From the IMG/VR virus record IMGVR_UViG_3300026519_000239, positions 1 to 64,000 of that record: DNA of 64,000 nt; one strand, 5' to 3'. Source of the DNA: a virus. A program made the position numbers and the translations under genes. This document shows, one piece after another, positions 54,349 through 60,817 of this stretch. Under the pieces are notes generated by a model that did not search any database, was not told the origin of the DNA, and saw nothing but the letters and a program-made list of their open reading frames with translations. Numbering within the stretch: position 1 is the stretch's first letter; the number at the start of each line of letters is the position of its first letter.

Positions 54349-54846
54349 TTACTTAGTAGCTACGTATACCACCTCATCATCTACTTGACCGAGTTCAGCA
54401 GCATGACGTTCAGCCTGCTGAATGATCTCTTTGTCCTCACGCATCTCCTGCATGAGCTTCATAGCCTTCTCCTTGACCTTCTCAGCCGATTCTCCGTAGG
54501 ATGCATCCACTTGATCCATCAAGTCTCGAAGTTGCTTTGTGGCTTCAATCTGACGCTTCGTGGCTTCTGTGTGTACTCGCAACTCCATGATCTCTAGATC
54601 AGTAGCTGCACAGAACTTGTCAGCCTTTGCCATGGATTCAGCCAAGCGAACTTCAAGAGTTCTCTCGAACTCAATATTCATTCGTTTTTTCTTCAGCTCA
54701 GCCTCTTTCTTCCACTTATCCAAGTGGGCATCCAAGTGAGCAGTAAGACCGTTATGCACCTGGGTAGCGGGCTTGATTACATCCATGGTTCCTTTGGATA
54801 CGGCGTCATAGGCTGTCTTGATTCCGTTGTAAATAGTGTTAAGCAT
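54349..54846 (-). CDS. Coiled-coil protein, 165 aa
   Basis: Helical, charged protein with heptad-like repeats from about 40 to 150 (KKEAELKKKRMNIEFERTLEVRLAES; EATKRQIEATKQLRDLM). It starts with an amphipathic helix (MLNTIYNGIKTAYDAVSKGTM). It resembles in overall design the 132-residue protein at 58139, which also begins with a short helix followed by a long coiled coil. Both may be membrane-peripheral scaffolds. No family recognised. Confidence 0.6.
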   Translation of the reverse strand: MLNTIYNGIKTAYDAVSKGTMDVIKPATQVHNGLTAHLDAHLDKWKKEAELKKKRMNIEFERTLEVRLAESMAKADKFCAATDLEIMELRVHTEATKRQIEATKQLRDLMDQVDASYGESAEKVKEKAMKLMQEMREDKEIIQQAERHAAELGQVDDEVVYVATK

Positions 54847-54871
54847 TGGTTTCGTTCCTCTTTGTCTTGAG

Positions 54872-54913
54872 ATTAAAAATAAGCCCTAATCCAGACGAAT
54901 CCAGAAAAGGGCT
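54872..54913 (-). terminator. Leftward terminator between small genes
   Basis: On the minus strand AGCCCT (54913-54908) pairs with AGGGCT (54887-54882), followed by TTATTTTTAATC. It lies between the genes at 54964 and 54846. No promoter is visible before 54846, so it is probably a partial terminator. Confidence 0.6.
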
Positions 54914-54963
54914 AACTGTAGGAGGGTGAGCAGTTTTAACCCATACTCAGGGGTAATCCAAAA

Positions 54964-55641
54964 TTATACGTCTACATCAGTTGAAGACGTACCGAAGTCT
55001 TTGAATACATCTTCAGCATCATTGGTATTGCTACTATACGCCTCCATAGCAGCCTGGAGACGCTTTGTAGGTTGAATATTAGCTACTACTCGATTTCCAT
55101 TCTGGTTCAGATACCGAACCAGAGCTTGGGCTACTGGCTTAGCCAGCGATGATCCAGCAAGGTTGATGGTACGAGAAGCATCTGATGGGTGGATCAGGTA
55201 GTAGTTGATCCAGCATTCGTGTGTTTTTGCTTTCATGTCCCGTTTCTTCTTGCGCTCCATTTGCTGGGCCATGAAGATATCTTTGAATGCACTATCGGTA
55301 TCCTGTGACCGTTCAGAAGCCACGAATTCAGGAGCAGTTGAATAAACAACTTCTCCTTCGATGTTGATGTCAAATACGACGTTCGGGATGATAGGAAAAG
55401 TATTGCTGCTAAGCACCTCATCTACGATTTGCTGAGTCAACGCTTTCGTCAAAGCATTACTGTCTTGGCGCACTTTCGCAAATGTGTAAGGTACGTTGTC
55501 TCCCACATTTACATCAGTAAGCCAACAAGTGGCGATACCGCCTTGAGTCTCTTCGATGACTTCAGCAGGAGTTGGTACTGTATCTGAACCAGTGTTAGTC
55601 AGTTCTACGATTTTCTTCAGATCTTCAGCATTGAAATACAT
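54964..55641 (-). CDS. Hypothetical protein, 225 aa
   Basis: I chose the second ATG (55641): GAGGAAATGAAC places the site 8 bases before it. The N-terminal region is beta/alpha, the middle carries a basic stretch (MERKKKRDMKAKT), and the end is acidic Ser/Asp-rich. No family recognised. It is the first gene after promoter element copy 2, about 40 bases away, so it is probably strongly expressed early. Confidence 0.6.
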   Translation of the reverse strand: MYFNAEDLKKIVELTNTGSDTVPTPAEVIEETQGGIATCWLTDVNVGDNVPYTFAKVRQDSNALTKALTQQIVDEVLSSNTFPIIPNVVFDINIEGEVVYSTAPEFVASERSQDTDSAFKDIFMAQQMERKKKRDMKAKTHECWINYYLIHPSDASRTINLAGSSLAKPVAQALVRYLNQNGNRVVANIQPTKRLQAAMEAYSSNTNDAEDVFKDFGTSSTDVDV

Positions 55642-55679
55642 GTTCATTTCCTCTTTGATTAAGTTAATAAGTAAGTTCA

Positions 55680-55715
55680 GGATTAGCTTTCTCTAATCCC
55701 ACAAACCAAACACCC
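55680..55715 (-). promoter_or_regulatory. Phage promoter candidate: conserved 12-mer plus hairpin (copy 2)
   Basis: On the minus strand GGGTGTTTGGTT (55715-55704), four bases, then GGATTAG-AGAAAG-CTAATCC (55699-55680... 7 bp perfect stem). It lies about 40 bases before the ATG at 55641. Upstream on the same strand a second, degenerate copy of the TCAGAGTGTGG... block is repeated. Confidence 0.7.
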
Positions 55716-55862
55716 CAAACCACACTCTGAAAACACCTTCTACACCCCACACCAAACCACCACACTCTGACGACTACTACTACGATGACAAACCAAACCA
55801 ACAACAACAACAACCAACCACTAAACCAAACGAATGAAGGCTGGATAGTAGTTGGTTAGTTG
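55716..55862. repeat. C/A-rich low-complexity stretch (G/T-rich on the transcribed sense)
   Basis: The + strand is almost free of G here (ACCAAACC, CAACAACAACAACAACC, ACTACTACTACG, CCACCACACTCTG). CACTCTGA occurs twice. It lies directly upstream of promoter element copy 2 and downstream of the broken lipoprotein gene. It may be a single-strand-prone region for polymerase loading; nothing coding is visible. Confidence 0.5.
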
Positions 55863-55867
55863 GATTA

Positions 55868-56284
55868 CTAGTACTTGATGTTGTAATCCATAGACGACTG
55901 TGCGTATACGTTACCTTCCAGTAACTCAAGAATTAGATTACCCTGCTCCATGCACACATCAGTTGGAGCAATAGTAGTCTCCCCTTCTATTACGCAGTCT
56001 CTTAGGAATGTATCTAGTCCTTCCAAGACCATTTGTCGATATGTATACACATCAGTGTAGATGGTAACTTTCTCTTCTCCAGTCCTAGGAACTTGGATGT
56101 TATATTGTGTAATTGGGATGATTGTTTTGCTCGGAGCTTCAGCTACTCTGGTTCCTGAGTCAGATTAGATATCTGTTTGCGGCTTCGCCTGATCCAAAGA
56201 TATTGGAGTATCTGCTTCTGTCTGACAGGCAGTTAGCATAACTAGGATGATTGTTGACATTATTGCTTGGATTGGTGTTTTCAT
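55868..56284 (-). pseudogene. Lipoprotein gene interrupted by one in-frame TAA
   Basis: From the ATG at 56284 (GAGAGAAACCT upstream) the frame encodes a lipoprotein signal peptide with lipobox LTAC (Cys20) and 19 more residues. It then meets TAA at 56165-56167. The same frame continues without a shift for another 98 codons to a TAA at 55868, beginning SDSGTRVAEAPSKTIIP and ending YAQSSMDYNIKY. Without the stop it would be a normal 138-residue lipoprotein. A nonsense mutation, read-through or sequencing error are the options. The downstream half alone has only a GTG (56050) as a possible start. Confidence 0.65.
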
Positions 56285-56314
56285 AGGTTTCTCTCTCTCT
56301 ATTATCTATTGGTT

Positions 56315-56350
56315 TAAAAAATTAGGAGAACCAGCATAAGCTAGCTCTCC
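56315..56350 (-). terminator. Leftward terminator
   Basis: On the minus strand GGAGA pairs with TCTCC (56350-56346 and 56329-56325) with an inner AGC/GCT pair, followed by TAATTTTTT. It ends the small operon with the zinc-ribbon gene before the lipoprotein gene. Confidence 0.6.
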
Positions 56351-56359
56351 GTAGGTTGG

Positions 56360-56536
56360 TTATATTGGCTGACCGCACCCAACGCATTCTGGGCCGTCGC
56401 CATCTCTATGGATAGTTCCACAGAATGGACACACCAGCTCTTTTACTGGTGCTATTCTGTCCAGTGTTTTGTTTACCTCTTCTGAGTCAGTATATGTAGC
56501 TGACTCATGGTCAGTTGCTGTGTCTTTGTCCATCAT
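56360..56536 (-). CDS. Zinc-ribbon small protein, 58 aa
   Basis: ATG at 56536 with AAGAGAGGTAACTAAAT upstream. The C-terminal part has VCPFCGTIHRDGDGPECVGCGQ, that is CxxC...CxxC, a zinc-ribbon. The N-terminal 35 residues are acidic and Thr/Ser-rich. Small zinc-ribbon proteins of phages often bind host RNA polymerase or act as adaptors, but nothing specific can be said here. Confidence 0.65.
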   Translation of the reverse strand: MMDKDTATDHESATYTDSEEVNKTLDRIAPVKELVCPFCGTIHRDGDGPECVGCGQPI

Positions 56537-56551
56537 ATTTAGTTACCTCTC

Positions 56552-56770
56552 TTACATTATAAGTTGGAGTAGGAGCACTGTTTTAACCCCTGCTATAAAA
56601 GCCATCAGCAGCAACAATGCTGTCATTACTGCTTCTAGAGCCATTGTGATCCAATCGCCTTGCTTGAAGTCCCAGTACACTAACTTTTCGAATAAGACTG
56701 CAATCCATACAAATGCTGTTGCAGTAGTAGCTGCAATTATCACTAGTGTGCCTACAATCAATTGTTCCAT
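56552..56770 (-). CDS. Small two-helix membrane protein, 72 aa
   Basis: ATG at 56770 after AGAGGAAAAGGAA. Two strong membrane segments, about 5-28 (IVGTLVIIAATTATAFVWIAVLF) and 44-65 (LEAVMTALLLLMAFIAGVKTVLL), with a short polar connection (EKLVYWDFKQGDW). Small early membrane proteins of this type can be holins, pinholins or superinfection-exclusion proteins; position in the early region makes holin less likely. Confidence 0.6.
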   Translation of the reverse strand: MEQLIVGTLVIIAATTATAFVWIAVLFEKLVYWDFKQGDWITMALEAVMTALLLLMAFIAGVKTVLLLQLIM

Positions 56771-56795
56771 TTCCTTTTCCTCTATTAGTTAGATT

Positions 56796-56833
56796 AAAAA
56801 TAAGGGACTGACATAAGCCAGTCCCTTATTTTT
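56796..56833. terminator. Bidirectional terminator
   Basis: AAAAATAAGGGACTG (56796-56810) pairs with CAGTCCCTTATTTTT (56819-56833), a 15-bp stem that includes its own T-runs on both strands. It ends the gene at 56841 and precedes the small membrane protein. Confidence 0.9.
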
Positions 56834-56840
56834 ATGGAGA

Positions 56841-57287
56841 TTAGAGTCCGTATACGAACCCTATGTGTTTAAACACCGAGGATTTCCGTACTGATCCATC
56901 CTCCTGTACCTCTTCTACGCTTTCTCTTCTTGAGAAAGCATAGACCGGCTGGATTCCATTCCTTAGTAGCTCCTCTTGTAAAGGAGCCATCAGAAATGGA
57001 GCTCCTCCTATCATTACTTGGATCGGTTGTTCTGAGTTTTGATCAAGCAACTTGGCGATGTTAGCTAGTTGCCTTGCACGATGGAGTGGCTCAAGATCGT
57101 ACGGCAGCTCTTCAAAAGTAAGGATGTCTTCCAATGTGCTGGGCATCCTTGTAAGAAAATCCTCTGTGTCTCCTCCTGTCTCCTCTAGATACTCCACGTA
57201 CATCTGGAGTGCTTCATTGTAGTCTACAACTCCTTCTGCACGCTGTTCTTCTGTTGCTTTGTGTTGAGTGAAATTGATGATCATCAT
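56841..57287 (-). CDS. Hypothetical protein, 148 aa
   Basis: ATG at 57287 after AGAGGTAAACCT. Begins MMIINFTQHKATEEQ and has a conserved-looking block IQVMIGGAPFLMAPLQEELLRNGIQPVYAFSRRESVEE near residues 90-125. This pattern looks like a Rossmann-like alpha/beta protein, found as an uncharacterised gene in many genomes; I do not know its function. It is driven by promoter element copy 3, which lies 31 bases upstream. Confidence 0.6.
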   Translation of the reverse strand: MMIINFTQHKATEEQRAEGVVDYNEALQMYVEYLEETGGDTEDFLTRMPSTLEDILTFEELPYDLEPLHRARQLANIAKLLDQNSEQPIQVMIGGAPFLMAPLQEELLRNGIQPVYAFSRRESVEEVQEDGSVRKSSVFKHIGFVYGL

Positions 57288-57317
57288 AGGTTTACCTCTT
57301 TGTTTTGGTTTAAGTTA

Positions 57318-57346
57318 GGTCTATGGAAGACCCCAACCAAACACCC
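57318..57346 (-). promoter_or_regulatory. Phage promoter candidate: conserved 12-mer plus hairpin (copy 3)
   Basis: On the minus strand GGGTGTTTGGTT (57346-57335), two bases, then GGTCT-TCCAT-AGACC (57332-57318), a 5-bp stem. A 15-base palindrome CTAAGTTaAACTTAG (57346-57360) lies just upstream of the 12-mer. The leader after the hairpin contains TTAAACCAAAACA as in copy 1. Confidence 0.7.
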
Positions 57347-57626
57347 TAAGTTAAACTTAGATACAAGTAGCTATAGCAGGGATATAAGTGTAGTTATAAA
57401 TAAGCGGAATAACCTTGTAAAGAGTGTGTGTAGGAGTATTGATAGAAATGGTAATGAAATCAATGATATAGGTGAGAATATAGGGAATAGGTACATAGTG
57501 AGGGTAAGTTATTGAAAAATAAGGAGAATTTCTTATGTATGATGGGAAGGAAGTGTAATGAAATCAATGGGATATGGAGTATTCTTAAAGAGATAGTTGA
57601 ATGGGAAATTGTGGAAAAATCGTTAA

Positions 57627-57666
57627 AAATCAATGACTTACAGAACAAATCAATGACTTACAGAAC
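57627..57666. repeat. Tandem perfect 20-bp repeat, two copies
   Basis: AAATCAATGACTTACAGAAC occurs at 57627-57646 and again immediately at 57647-57666. It is followed two bases later by a strong hairpin. Confidence 0.85.
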
Positions 57667-57668
57667 AC

Positions 57669-57707
57669 GCTATGTCGATATAAGCATACGTATCGACATA
57701 GCATTTT
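57669..57707 (+). terminator. Strong 12-bp hairpin with T-run
   Basis: GCTATGTCGATA (57669-57680) pairs perfectly with TATCGACATAGC (57691-57702) and is followed by ATTTTT on the + strand. It has the form of a rightward intrinsic terminator although no rightward gene precedes it. It may end a small RNA or form part of an origin. Confidence 0.7.
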
Positions 57708-57720
57708 TGCACCTAAAAAT

Positions 57721-57764
57721 AGCCTACATGACAGTGCATTACAGCCTACATGATAGTGCATGTA
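57721..57764. repeat. Tandem near-perfect 22-bp repeat, two copies
   Basis: The first 11 bases AGCCTACATGA and the block AGTGCAT are identical in 57721-57742 and 57743-57764, with a single substitution between them. A second iteron-like pair about 80 bases from the first one. Confidence 0.75.
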
Positions 57765-57813
57765 ATGAATTTAATTCTCTTTGTAAATCAGTAACTTAGC
57801 TACTTATGGATTG

Positions 57814-57822
57814 TGTGGATAA
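57814..57822 (-). promoter_or_regulatory. DnaA-box sequence
   Basis: TGTGGATAA on the + strand is TTATCCACA on the minus strand, the consensus DnaA box. It lies 50 bases beside the tandem repeats. One 9-mer match can arise by chance; context makes it worth noting. Confidence 0.4.
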
Positions 57823-57971
57823 CTGAGCCAAAGAGTGTGATTTCAATTTGTTTAAAACTTACATGAGTAAAAATATACGTATGATGGTAAATAAATTATA
57901 TTTTTAATTATAACTAAACCAAAGATAAGGGTTGAGATTGGGGTAAATATAATTTATTTATTAGGATTATT

Positions 57972-57984
57972 AATCCAATGGATT
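57972..57984. other. 5-bp stem, 3-base-loop hairpin
   Basis: AATCC-AAT-GGATT. The same CC-AAT-GG core forms hairpins at 59077-59093 (7 bp) and near 59117. Short stems with 3-base loops are the recognition element of N4 virion polymerase promoters, so these are candidate sites. Confidence 0.3.
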
Positions 57985-58093
57985 GGTGAGTTGGAGGAGT
58001 TGATTTAATTGTTGGTTAATTTAGTGAGAATTTCTCGTGGCTCTATTTAGCTGTGTGAGTGTGAGTGTGATGAGTGTGTGAGAGTGTGTGGTT

Positions 58094-58138
58094 AAAAAAT
58101 AAGCCCCACTACCGTTAGGTAGCAGGGCAATGAGGCTT
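58094..58138 (-). terminator. Terminator of the coiled-coil gene
   Basis: On the minus strand AAGCC...GGCTT with an inner CTACC/GGTAG stem and GTTA-type loop, followed by ATTTTTT. It starts right at the stop of the gene 58139-58537. Confidence 0.75.
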
Positions 58139-58537
58139 TTAGAAGAACTTAATGTCTTCGGTCGCCTCAGAGATCCAGTCATCTGGGTTAAACTTAGGTT
58201 TATCCTTCTTCTCTGGAGTCGGCTTCTCTTCAGGGATCTGTCCAGATGCTTTCAGCTCTTGTATCTTGAGCTGTAACTCCTTGGTATTTAGCTGAAGCTT
58301 TTCGATCTCATATTCCTTCTCGAGTTTATACACGGCAGTACGTGCTGCTGCTAGCTTAAGCTTAGACTTAAGCTTTTGTTCCAGTTGGAGTTTCTGCTTT
58401 GAAGCCCTGTACTGGGCCTTCATCTTTTCTCCCTCAAGGGCGGAACTCGTATACAGGCTTAGAATCTCATGGGCCTCAATTGCAGGCTTTACTGCTCTTT
58501 TGATTACAGTCATGGTCTTGTTTACTGCGTCTTTCAT
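58139..58537 (-). CDS. Coiled-coil protein, 132 aa
   Basis: ATG at 58537 after GTAGGAGGGATTAGTA, an excellent site. A short N-terminal helical part, then a long Lys/Gln/Glu-rich coiled coil from about 35 to 95 (KLQLEQKLKSKLKLAAARTAVYKLEKEYEIEKLQ) and a Pro/Lys-rich tail ending SEATEDIKFF. Similar in design to the gene at 54349. Driven by promoter element copy 4. Function unknown. Confidence 0.65.
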   Translation of the reverse strand: MKDAVNKTMTVIKRAVKPAIEAHEILSLYTSSALEGEKMKAQYRASKQKLQLEQKLKSKLKLAAARTAVYKLEKEYEIEKLQLNTKELQLKIQELKASGQIPEEKPTPEKKDKPKFNPDDWISEATEDIKFF

Positions 58538-58580
58538 TACTAATCCCTCCTACAGGCTAGTATGTTAAGTGACGGACTAC

Positions 58581-58612
58581 GGTAGCCCCATGCTACCTAG
58601 AACCAAACACCC
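58581..58612 (-). promoter_or_regulatory. Phage promoter candidate: conserved 12-mer plus hairpin (copy 4)
   Basis: On the minus strand GGGTGTTTGGTT (58612-58601), three bases, then GGTAGC-ATGGG-GCTACC (58597-58581), a 6-bp stem. It lies 44 bases before the ATG at 58537. A CCCCGGGG palindrome directly upstream. Confidence 0.7.
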
Positions 58613-58655
58613 CGGGGGGCAGGTCGGATCCAGTCCACGTACAGACACCCCCTAA

Positions 58656-59006
58656 GCCACTGTCTGCTGCTAATATATTTTTGATGTCAGAAGTTTTTTC
58701 ATACCACTGTCTATTAGTAGTATATTTTTGATGTCAAAAGTTTTTCTCCCTCACACCTAAGCTACCACTCTCTGCTAATGGTAGATTTTTTACCTCAAAA
58801 CTTTTTCTTAGATATTTCTAAGCCACTCTCTGCTGATGATATATTTTTTGTCCCAGAACTTTTTTTCATACTACCATCTGTTGCTAATAGATTTTTTATG
58901 CTGAAACTTTTTCCCTATACTGCTCTCTATTAGTAGTATGTTTTTTATCTCAAAAGTCTTCCTATACTGATCTCTATAATTAACAGATTGCTTATCTTAA
59001 TAATCC
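58656..59006. repeat. Degenerate tandem array, about seven units of ~46 bp
   Basis: Units begin near 58656, 58701, 58762, 58822, 58868, 58914 and 58962. Each has a block like CCACTCTCTGCTAAT, a short GTAG/GTAT arm, a T-run (ATTTTTT), a TCAAAA-type block and a second T-run (CTTTTTC). Several units have an incomplete stem (for example CTACCA/TGGTAG at the third) directly before the T-run, so they look like weak terminators in series. No gene is visible here. Confidence 0.75.
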
Positions 59007-59076
59007 TCTCAATCCAGTACTATTCCTCTTAAGTTGGTTTCTATCCTTAATCTTCTTAGTTGTTGTATCTCTTAAT

Positions 59077-59103
59077 CTAAACCAATGGTTTAGCTATAGC
59101 TAA
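59077..59103. other. 3-base-loop hairpin overlapping a 14-bp palindrome
   Basis: CTAAACC-AAT-GGTTTAG (59077-59093) is a perfect 7-bp stem. TTAGCTATAGCTAA (59090-59103) is a perfect palindrome sharing its right arm. A shorter ATCC-AAT-GGAT follows about 20 bases later. The surrounding 59.0-59.45 kb is AT-rich without a supported gene. Confidence 0.45.
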
Positions 59104-59473
59104 CTTGTACTCTAATCCAATGGATCTCTACAGCTAGTTTGTATTTGGTTTCTGGTTTTACTGTTTAGCTAAATTTAGGTTTTATCTATATATACAAGAT
59201 AGGTATATGTAGTAGTTAAATTCCGTTTCCTAAAAATTTAGCTAGTATAAATTTATATCTGAAAGTTTTTCTAAGCCAATAGTTGATAGATTGAGTATAG
59301 AGTTAGTTGAATGATGTTGGTTTAGTTTGGATTGAACCAATAGAAGAGAAGAGATAGATAGAGATAGCTGAATGAGAGTGAGATTTAGATTCTGGATTAG
59401 ATATAGGGAGGGAGATATAGAGATGCAGAATGGTAGTAGAAAACTGAGGGTAGTAAATAGTAGAGATACGCTA

Positions 59474-59526
59474 CGCTGAACCAAAGATGATAGTGGAGAC
59501 TATGGTCTATCTTTATTGGTTCAGCG
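59474..59526. repeat. 11-bp inverted repeat with inner stems
   Basis: CGCTGAACCAA (59474-59484) pairs with TTGGTTCAGCG (59516-59526). Inside are AGAT/ATCT and ATAGT/ACTAT pairs, so the whole forms one long imperfect hairpin. The block TTGGTTCAG occurs again at about 59552 and TTGGTTCAGCGAA at about 61211. Confidence 0.7.
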
Positions 59527-59556
59527 AAGCGCAATTAGAGATGAGAGTGTATTGGT

Positions 59557-59901
59557 TCAGTTAAGCTTATCAATAGTTATTGAACCAACAGCAGAAGCAT
59601 TGAAAGTATCTGCTATAACGAAATGCTTAGCATAAGTATCATTCAACAGTTCCTTAACGTCCTTGATGCTCACTGCACCGTTTATGATAGGTACAGTATT
59701 TGAGTTCATGGATGTTCCGTATCTGATGTTTACAAGGAATGCTAAATTTCTATCACCAGGTGTTCTTGCTATCATATATACAAGATCATTTCTTGTATCT
59801 ATAAGCTTGGTTCCAACTGCAAGTACTGTTGCTCTGTCATGTGTAATTGCTTCAACTGTGAGAGTTGTCTTTGTTACTAGGATGTTGGGTTGTTTAGTCA
59901 T
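59557..59901 (-). CDS. Hypothetical protein, 114 aa
   Basis: Start ATG at 59901 after AACAGGAGAAACCAG; a longer frame to 59949 overlaps the upstream gene but lacks a site. Beta-rich with Thr/Ala/Val-rich strands (VTKTTLTVEAITHDRATVLAVGTKL). No recognised family. It is the last gene of a three-gene operon from 60429. Confidence 0.6.
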   Translation of the reverse strand: MTKQPNILVTKTTLTVEAITHDRATVLAVGTKLIDTRNDLVYMIARTPGDRNLAFLVNIRYGTSMNSNTVPIINGAVSIKDVKELLNDTYAKHFVIADTFNASAVGSITIDKLN

Positions 59902-59941
59902 CTGGTTTCTCCTGTTAAGTGTTGTGTTGATTTCTACATTG

Positions 59942-60145
59942 CTAGCCATACATGGCTTTCTTGAGAATTCGTTTGATGACTCTTTCCCATTTGGATTGGG
60001 AGTAGTTAGGAATTGGCTTATCCCACATTGGTCCTTTACGAGTCAATGCATAGATTGCGTACAGAAGCCTTAGATCAGCATTCTTGGTATTGGCTCTATT
60101 GGATTCTAAGAAGTACTCCCTAAATGTCTTTGGTTTGGTTGTCAT
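59942..60145 (-). CDS. Hypothetical protein, 67 aa
   Basis: ATG at 60145 overlapping the stop of the upstream gene (ACATGA). Helical, basic (KWERVIKRILKKAMYG). Small early phage proteins of this kind often bind host proteins; the family is unknown. Confidence 0.55.
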   Translation of the reverse strand: MTTKPKTFREYFLESNRANTKNADLRLLYAIYALTRKGPMWDKPIPNYSQSKWERVIKRILKKAMYG

Positions 60146-60429
60146 GTTCGTATCTGATCCATCAATTGCTCTAATCCATAGAGTTCAATGACTTTATTTA
60201 AGGAGTCAGTGATGATCCTACTCAACGGATAATCAAACTGGTAGGTAGTAGATAAATAGGACACTTTCTCTATGTGGAGAGGAGTATTCACCCTTACTAC
60301 GAAACGATCATACTTATCCCATTTCAGTATGTCCAGTACTATTCCCAATGGAAGTTTTCTTTTGGTTTTATTGTCGTAATCTACAGTGAGTACATGTTCT
60401 AGTTTCTCTTTCGTAAAGTCAGTATTCAT
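60142..60429 (-). CDS. Hypothetical protein, 95 aa
   Basis: ATG at 60429 with GCAATAGGAAAAATCA upstream. Mixed alpha/beta, with a hydrophobic strand (KLPLGIVLDILKW). First gene of a three-gene leftward operon that follows the C/A-rich stretch with a degenerate promoter element. Confidence 0.55.
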   Translation of the reverse strand: MNTDFTKEKLEHVLTVDYDNKTKRKLPLGIVLDILKWDKYDRFVVRVNTPLHIEKVSYLSTTYQFDYPLSRIITDSLNKVIELYGLEQLMDQIRT

Positions 60430-60440
60430 TGATTTTTCCT

Positions 60441-60605
60441 ATTGCTGCTATTGATTCATTGACCCAATAAACCAAACCAAAGATAGCTCATTCTCACAGT
60501 ATCTACTACAAGCTCACTAAGGCTTCCCACCAACCACACCCCCAAAACACCACACACCAAACCAGCCCAACCAAACCACACCAAACAAACCAACCCAACC
60601 TACTA
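60441..60605. repeat. C/A-rich stretch with degenerate promoter-like element
   Basis: The + strand is nearly G-free (ACCAAACCAGCCCAACC, CACACCAAACAAACC), with several ACCAAAC blocks. On the minus strand GGGTGTGGTTGGTGG followed by an AAGC/GCTT hairpin (60510-60525) resembles the exact 12-mer plus hairpin elements at 53.6-58.6 kb. It would drive the operon beginning at 60429. Confidence 0.45.
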
Positions 60606-60817
60606 TGCATGTTGCTGATTGAGAGAATTTATAGAATTTAGAGATATCTGACTTAGCTTAGATAGCTAATTTATAGAGATAGGAATAGAGGAATAATTTA
60701 GTTAGCTGATGGAGCTGAGAATCCTACGGACATAATACCCCATTACCAGTTAGGAGGAGGCCCAGGGGTTGATTTGCAGTCCCGTGGATTTCCTTCGAGA
60801 GGTTAACTAGCCTCCCT

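Larger units (their letters stand above)
57361..58080. other. AT-rich non-coding region with repeats, origin candidate
   Basis: About 720 bases without a convincing gene; the short open frames here start at non-canonical positions without binding sites. Visible elements: two tandem perfect 20-mers, a 12-bp hairpin, two tandem near-identical 22-mers, an exact DnaA-box sequence and a 3-base-loop hairpin. Toward 58.03-58.1 kb it becomes GT-rich (GTGTGAGTGTGAGTGTG). AT-richness with iterons and a DnaA box is the composition of a replication origin. Confidence 0.45.

Noticed and set aside
57627-57764. CRISPR array
   Set aside because: Only two pairs of directly adjacent repeats without spacers.
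57512-57799. 95-codon open frame on the + strand
   Set aside because: It runs through tandem direct repeats and a terminator-like hairpin and has no good start region.
59242-59484. 80-codon frame on the minus strand
   Set aside because: Low-complexity Leu/Ser-rich translation of AT-rich DNA, with no binding site.
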